From NCBI GenBank assembly GCA_910584055.1, contig CAJTZS010000004.1, positions 62,001 to 126,000 of the forward strand: 64,000 bases of DNA. Direction: 5' to 3'. Source of the DNA: an uncultured Muribaculaceae bacterium. GTDB taxonomy: Bacteria; Bacteroidota; Bacteroidia; Bacteroidales; Muribaculaceae. Position 1 is the stretch's first letter, and every line of letters starts with the position of its first letter. The translations under genes were made by a program, and so were the position numbers. Of this stretch, positions 60,707 to 64,000 are shown piece after piece. Under the pieces are notes generated by a model, which searched no databases, had not been told where the DNA came from, and was given only the letters and a program-made list of their open reading frames with translations.

Positions 60707-61230
60707 CCTCTGAAAGTGCGAATATAGTAAGGTGTATCAATTCTCGAGATAACTACCCCCTTCTTTGTAGAAGCGTGCACAAAATTAACATCATCCACCA
60801 TTATCCCGACGTGCGATATCTTGTCAGGATCACGACCTGTAGCAAAAAATACAAGATCGCCGGTCTCAACTTCCTCTTTCTTAAGCGGCTCACAGAATTC
60901 TGCCTGCTTTGCAGAGTTCCTCGGAAGCTTATATCCCAACACATCCTCATATACTCTCAACACCATACCGGAGCAGTCTGTACCCTCCTTTTTATCACAT
61001 TTTGCATAAGCATATGGAGTCCCGACCCACGATATGGCTTCTTCCGCAATTTTTTTCTGTGAATCACTTCCCTTCAAATCCTTAACAGAAATAGAAATTT
61101 CCTGCTGACCGAAGTTCGATTTATTCCCTTTTTTAGAAGTGTGGCATGACACTGAAAGCAATGCCACCGCAGTCACCATAACAGGAAGCAATAACCCCGA
61201 ACCGTTCCAACTATTTTTCTTAATTTTCAT
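60682..61230 (-). CDS. NlpC/P60 cysteine peptidase lipoprotein
   Basis: A 182-residue cell-wall hydrolase. Lipoprotein signal with LSVSC lipobox near residue 29. The NlpC/P60 domain has the catalytic Cys in KEGTDCSGMVLRVY, PRNSAKQAEFC, then DLVFFATGRDPDKISHVGIM with the His and FVHAS. It cuts peptide cross-links in peptidoglycan, as Spr/MepS-type enzymes do. The C-terminal codons are part of the G-rich tract described separately. Confidence 0.9.
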   Translation of the reverse strand: MKIKKNSWNGSGLLLPVMVTAVALLSVSCHTSKKGNKSNFGQQEISISVKDLKGSDSQKKIAEEAISWVGTPYAYAKCDKKEGTDCSGMVLRVYEDVLGYKLPRNSAKQAEFCEPLKKEEVETGDLVFFATGRDPDKISHVGIMVDDVNFVHASTKKGVVISRIDTPYYIRTFRGFGRVRGK

Positions 61231-61283
61231 TTAAGTAAGTATCTTTTACAAATTAGTTAATGTATATTTGAGAGGATTTTTGC

Positions 61284-61370
61284 GGGATTTCCGAGAGTCG
61301 AGTTGAAGAAGGACCAGATTGGGAGCCGAACTTCGACCGGGCATTGCGACTGATGAAACTCGGCGGAAAA
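61284..61370. repeat. Relative of the 46.8-kb MITE core
   Basis: CGAGTTGAAGAA and GCGACTGATGAAACTCGG flank a hairpin and pair through CGAGTT/AACTCG. The same words, inverted, form the core of the MITE at 46781-46978 (TTCTTCAACTCG and AAGTTTCATCAGTCGC). Flanks also share GTATATTTGA. Confidence 0.55.
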
Positions 61371-61400
61371 CACCGAAAAAGACAAGTTTATGATATGTGA

Positions 61401-61750
61401 GATATAACTTTTCATTTTTATCGGTTTAATAAATGCAATAATATTAAACAATATTAGAGGTCATGGCTATGACGCTACAAAATTAAAAATATTGTTCATA
61501 ATTGACAATTGTTCGGTATTTTTCACCGAACCATGAAATAAGAGAGTGAAGTCATCTTGACTTCAGTTTCTAAGAAGTCGAAATTATCTTGACTTTGACA
61601 GATATAATGTTTTTCGTATTGATTTTAAGGAATTTTAGAATATTTTGCATTTATTAGGTGTGACAAATGTAATATTGGAAACACTTTTGCATTTTATTTG
61701 TAGAAGTGACTAATGTAAAATTCAAAATTCGAACTAAAAGAATTAATGAT
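61401..61750. other. Upstream region of the DegP gene
   Basis: AT-rich, gene-free. It contains a hairpin GTTCGGT/ACCGAAC (61511-61531) and two nearby GAAGTC...GACTTC-type dyads (61548-61564 and 61574-61595), which could be operator sites. No sure promoter. Confidence 0.4.
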
Positions 61751-63247
61751 ATGAAGAAAATCACCATGATCGCATCGGTCGCATTATTGACCGGTCTCCT
61801 CTTCGGCGCTCAAGCCAAGGAATGTGTAGGATCAAACGGAAAGGATCCTAATTTCATTCTCACATCTTCTTCCCCGTCTTTCGATACCGATTTCACTGTT
61901 GCGGCAGAGAAAACAGTCAATGCCGTGGTGTGCATCAAAAGTTATACCACCCGCACCCGGAATTCTTATGGCAACCAAGGGGGCGGTTATGATCCCTTCG
62001 GCATGTTCGATTTCTTCTTCGGTCAGCCGCAGCAACCACAGCAGAGACAACCCCGCCAGCAACAAAAGAAGAACGAACCCGTGCAGAATGGTCTCGGTTC
62101 GGGCGTTATCATATCTGAAGACGGATATATCGTAACCAATAACCACGTTATTGCAGATGCCGACAAACTGGAAGTGCTGATGAACGACAACTCTACCTAC
62201 GAAGCTAAAATAATAGGTACAGACGAAGCTTCAGACCTTGCACTCATCAAGATCGATGCCAAAGGACTATCCCCTATCACTTTCGGCAACAGCGAGGCTG
62301 TCAAAGTCGGGGAGTGGGTACTTGCCGTCGGCAATCCTTTCGGATTCAACTCCACCGTGACCGCAGGTATCATAAGTGCCAAGGCTCGCAGCCTCGGACA
62401 GAATGGGAAACAGGGGGGCCTCAATATCGAGTCATTCATCCAGACTGACGCCGCGCTCAATCCCGGCAACTCTGGCGGTGCGCTCGTCAATCTCAAAGGT
62501 GAGCTGATCGGTATCAACTCCGCAATCTACAGTAACACCGGCAGCTACTCGGGCTTCTCGTTCGCCATTCCCACCACTATCGTAAAGAAAGTAATGACTG
62601 ACCTTCGTCAGTATGGCACAGTTCAGCGTGCCGTGCTCGGTTGTCAGGTAATTGAACTTGATGCCAAGATTGCAAAAGAGAAAAACATCACCGCAACCAA
62701 ATCCGGTCTGCTCATAGCTTCTGTCACCGACCGCAGCACAGCAAAAGAACTCGGTCTTAAAGAAGACGATGTAATCACTGCAATCAACAAAGTGCCGGTT
62801 CACAACCATGCCGAACTCGTTGAACAGTTAAACAAGTTCCGCCCGGGCGATCAGATCAGTGTTACATATGTCCGCGACAATGTCTCCACAACCAAGAGCG
62901 CGACACTCCGCAATCTTCAAGGTAGCACCAACATCACCAAGAAAGGTGATTTCTCTGAACTCGGTTGCGCATTCATGAAGATCGGTAATGAAACCAAACA
63001 ACATCTTGGAATCACTAATGGAGTCAAAGTTACAGGAGTTAAAAACGGTTGCGTGAGAGACGCAGGTGTCAAAGACGGTTTCATCATAACAGAGATCAAC
63101 GGCAATGCCGTCAACTCTTCCGATGACGTGGAGCGCATCTACAACCAGATCATGAAAGGCGATGACGACGATAAAGTAATGTTCATCACTGGTATATATC
63201 CCACCGGCAAGAAATACTACTATGCAGTAAATCTCGCAGGAGAGTAA
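61751..63247 (+). CDS. degP: Periplasmic serine protease DegP/HtrA
   Basis: A 498-residue protease started at the ATG encoding MKKITMIASVALLTGLLFG, a signal peptide; an upstream in-frame start would spoil it. The trypsin-like domain has the triad in YIVTNNHVIADADK (His), ASDLALIKID (Asp) and NPGNSGGALVNL (Ser). Two PDZ domains follow (about 300-390 and 410-495). A Q-rich loop (QPQQPQQRQPRQQQKKN) lies before the catalytic part. It removes misfolded envelope proteins. A hairpin terminator follows. Confidence 0.95.
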   Translation: MKKITMIASVALLTGLLFGAQAKECVGSNGKDPNFILTSSSPSFDTDFTVAAEKTVNAVVCIKSYTTRTRNSYGNQGGGYDPFGMFDFFFGQPQQPQQRQPRQQQKKNEPVQNGLGSGVIISEDGYIVTNNHVIADADKLEVLMNDNSTYEAKIIGTDEASDLALIKIDAKGLSPITFGNSEAVKVGEWVLAVGNPFGFNSTVTAGIISAKARSLGQNGKQGGLNIESFIQTDAALNPGNSGGALVNLKGELIGINSAIYSNTGSYSGFSFAIPTTIVKKVMTDLRQYGTVQRAVLGCQVIELDAKIAKEKNITATKSGLLIASVTDRSTAKELGLKEDDVITAINKVPVHNHAELVEQLNKFRPGDQISVTYVRDNVSTTKSATLRNLQGSTNITKKGDFSELGCAFMKIGNETKQHLGITNGVKVTGVKNGCVRDAGVKDGFIITEINGNAVNSSDDVERIYNQIMKGDDDDKVMFITGIYPTGKKYYYAVNLAGE

Positions 63248-63273
63248 GAAAAAAGGCATATAGAATGTAATGA

Positions 63274-63305
63274 AGAGAGCGATGGCCAATCTGCCGTCGC
63301 TCTCT
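63274..63305 (+). terminator. Intrinsic terminator of degP
   Basis: AGAGAGCGATGGC/GCCGTCGCTCTCT with one mismatch, 27 bases past the stop. Confidence 0.75.
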
Positions 63306-63441
63306 AATTTCATACCCATTCAGGTTAATAGTTAAATAATTCTATTTATGAAGATTATTGGCGCGATATTTGTTGTAAGAATGTAGAATTTAATTTGCAT
63401 GCAAATTTGACCGAATCCTTGGAATTTTCATGATTTTTTAT

Positions 63442-63449
63442 TAAATTTG
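63442..63449 (+). promoter_or_regulatory. Promoter -7 box of rpoD
   Basis: TAAATTTG, 21 bases before the rpoD ATG. Confidence 0.5.
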
Positions 63450-63470
63450 CAACAATTTTTGGAAGTACAT

Positions 63471-64000
63471 ATGAGACAATTAAAGATAACAAAATCCATT
63501 ACCAACCGCGAGAGCGCCTCGCTTGACAAGTATCTGCAGGAAATAGGTCGAGAAGAGCTTATATCTGTTAGCGAAGAGGTGGAGCTCGCGCAGCGAATCA
63601 AAAAAGGCGACCATGCCGCTCTTGAAAAGTTGACTAAAGCTAACCTTAGATTTGTGGTCTCCGTAGCCAAACAGTATCAGAATCAAGGTCTCAGCCTTCC
63701 CGATCTTATTAATGAAGGCAACCTTGGTTTGATTCGTGCCGCCCAGAAATTTGACGAGACAAGAGGCTTCAAGTTTATCTCATACGCTGTATGGTGGATT
63801 CGGCAATCTATCCTCCAGGCTTTAGCCGAGCAGAGCCGAATCGTTCGTCTGCCGCTCAATCAGGTTGGTTCTCTCAATAAAATCACAAAAGAACTTTCCA
63901 AATTCGAGCAGGAAAATGAACGCCGGCCTTCCCCCGAAGAACTCGCAGAGCGTCTCGATATGCCTGTTGACAAGATTTCCGACACCATGAAGGTTTCAGG
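63471..64000 (+). CDS. rpoD: Primary sigma factor RpoD, 5' part
   Basis: The first 176 residues of a sigma-70 protein; the window ends inside it. It starts directly with region 1.2 (DKYLQEIGREELISVSEEVE), without region 1.1, as in the short primary sigma of Bacteroidetes. Region 2 is complete: ANLRFVVSVAKQYQNQGLSL, DLINEGNLGLIRAAQKFDET and YAVWWIRQSILQALAEQSR. Region 3 begins near the edge. It directs transcription from TAnnTTTG promoters such as those noted here. Confidence 0.95.
   Translation, partial: MRQLKITKSITNRESASLDKYLQEIGREELISVSEEVELAQRIKKGDHAALEKLTKANLRFVVSVAKQYQNQGLSLPDLINEGNLGLIRAAQKFDETRGFKFISYAVWWIRQSILQALAEQSRIVRLPLNQVGSLNKITKELSKFEQENERRPSPEELAERLDMPVDKISDTMKVS

Overview
The window looks like the chromosome of a gut Bacteroidales bacterium carrying a prophage. 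My best guess is a relative of Muribaculaceae or Bacteroides. The grounds are promoters of the Bacteroidetes type (-7 box TAnnTTTG), weak Shine-Dalgarno use, lipoproteins of the SusD and Fib_succ_major kinds, a PER/CfxA-like class A beta-lactamase, a bifunctional formiminotransferase-cyclodeaminase inside a hut operon, and a short RpoD without region 1.1. I ran no searches, so every family name rests on motifs read by eye.

Layout. Positions 1 to about 43.9 kb form one prophage or phage-derived element whose left end lies outside the window. It opens with the last codons of what looks like the large terminase. A cargo region of about 23 kb follows: a cysteine-peptidase-like protein and zinc-ribbon proteins on the minus strand, several very acidic small proteins, then a tightly packed operon at 6.4-17.5 kb. 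That operon encodes a SusD-like lipoprotein, HsdM, HsdS, HsdR, an ASCH-domain protein, a PD-(D/E)XK/DUF4268-like nuclease and a protein with an RNA-polymerase-alpha-CTD-like HhH domain. After it come small cassettes with a zinc-ribbon protein, an EEP phosphohydrolase, an acidic 51-residue protein and a second lipoprotein. The structural and lysis genes occupy 23.7-42.3 kb: portal-like protein, connector or tail genes, tail fibre, holin-like protein, amidase, spanin-like lipoprotein, tape measure and baseplate-like protein. A tyrosine integrase (42.3-43.8 kb, minus strand) and its arm-type repeats close the element next to ppdK. I recognise no capsid gene in the window.

The host part (44-64 kb) holds ppdK, an RNA m5U methyltransferase, hutU-ftcD-hutI-hutH, a beta-lactamase, dnaE-trxA, an NlpC/P60 lipoprotein, a DegP/HtrA protease and the start of rpoD. 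Two MITE-like palindromic elements sit among them.

The most unusual signal is non-coding. The prophage is full of structured intergenic elements whose stems change in sequence but stay paired. They are: an 80-150 bp cloverleaf-like repeat (R, seven copies, all in one orientation, lying between cargo cassettes); a terminator with a conserved internal loop that follows two R copies; a 5'-leader hairpin before four small genes; an 81-bp five-copy tandem array before the late genes; an array of three hairpins sharing the same base; a 2.7-kb gene-free stretch built from three units of about 0.6 kb; and a multi-tier hairpin before the tape-measure gene. Three genes also appear to be leaderless, with the ATG directly behind the -7 box. 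I infer that the R elements bound exchangeable cargo modules, with the restriction operon and surface lipoproteins giving the lysogen protection against other phages. That functional reading is a hypothesis.
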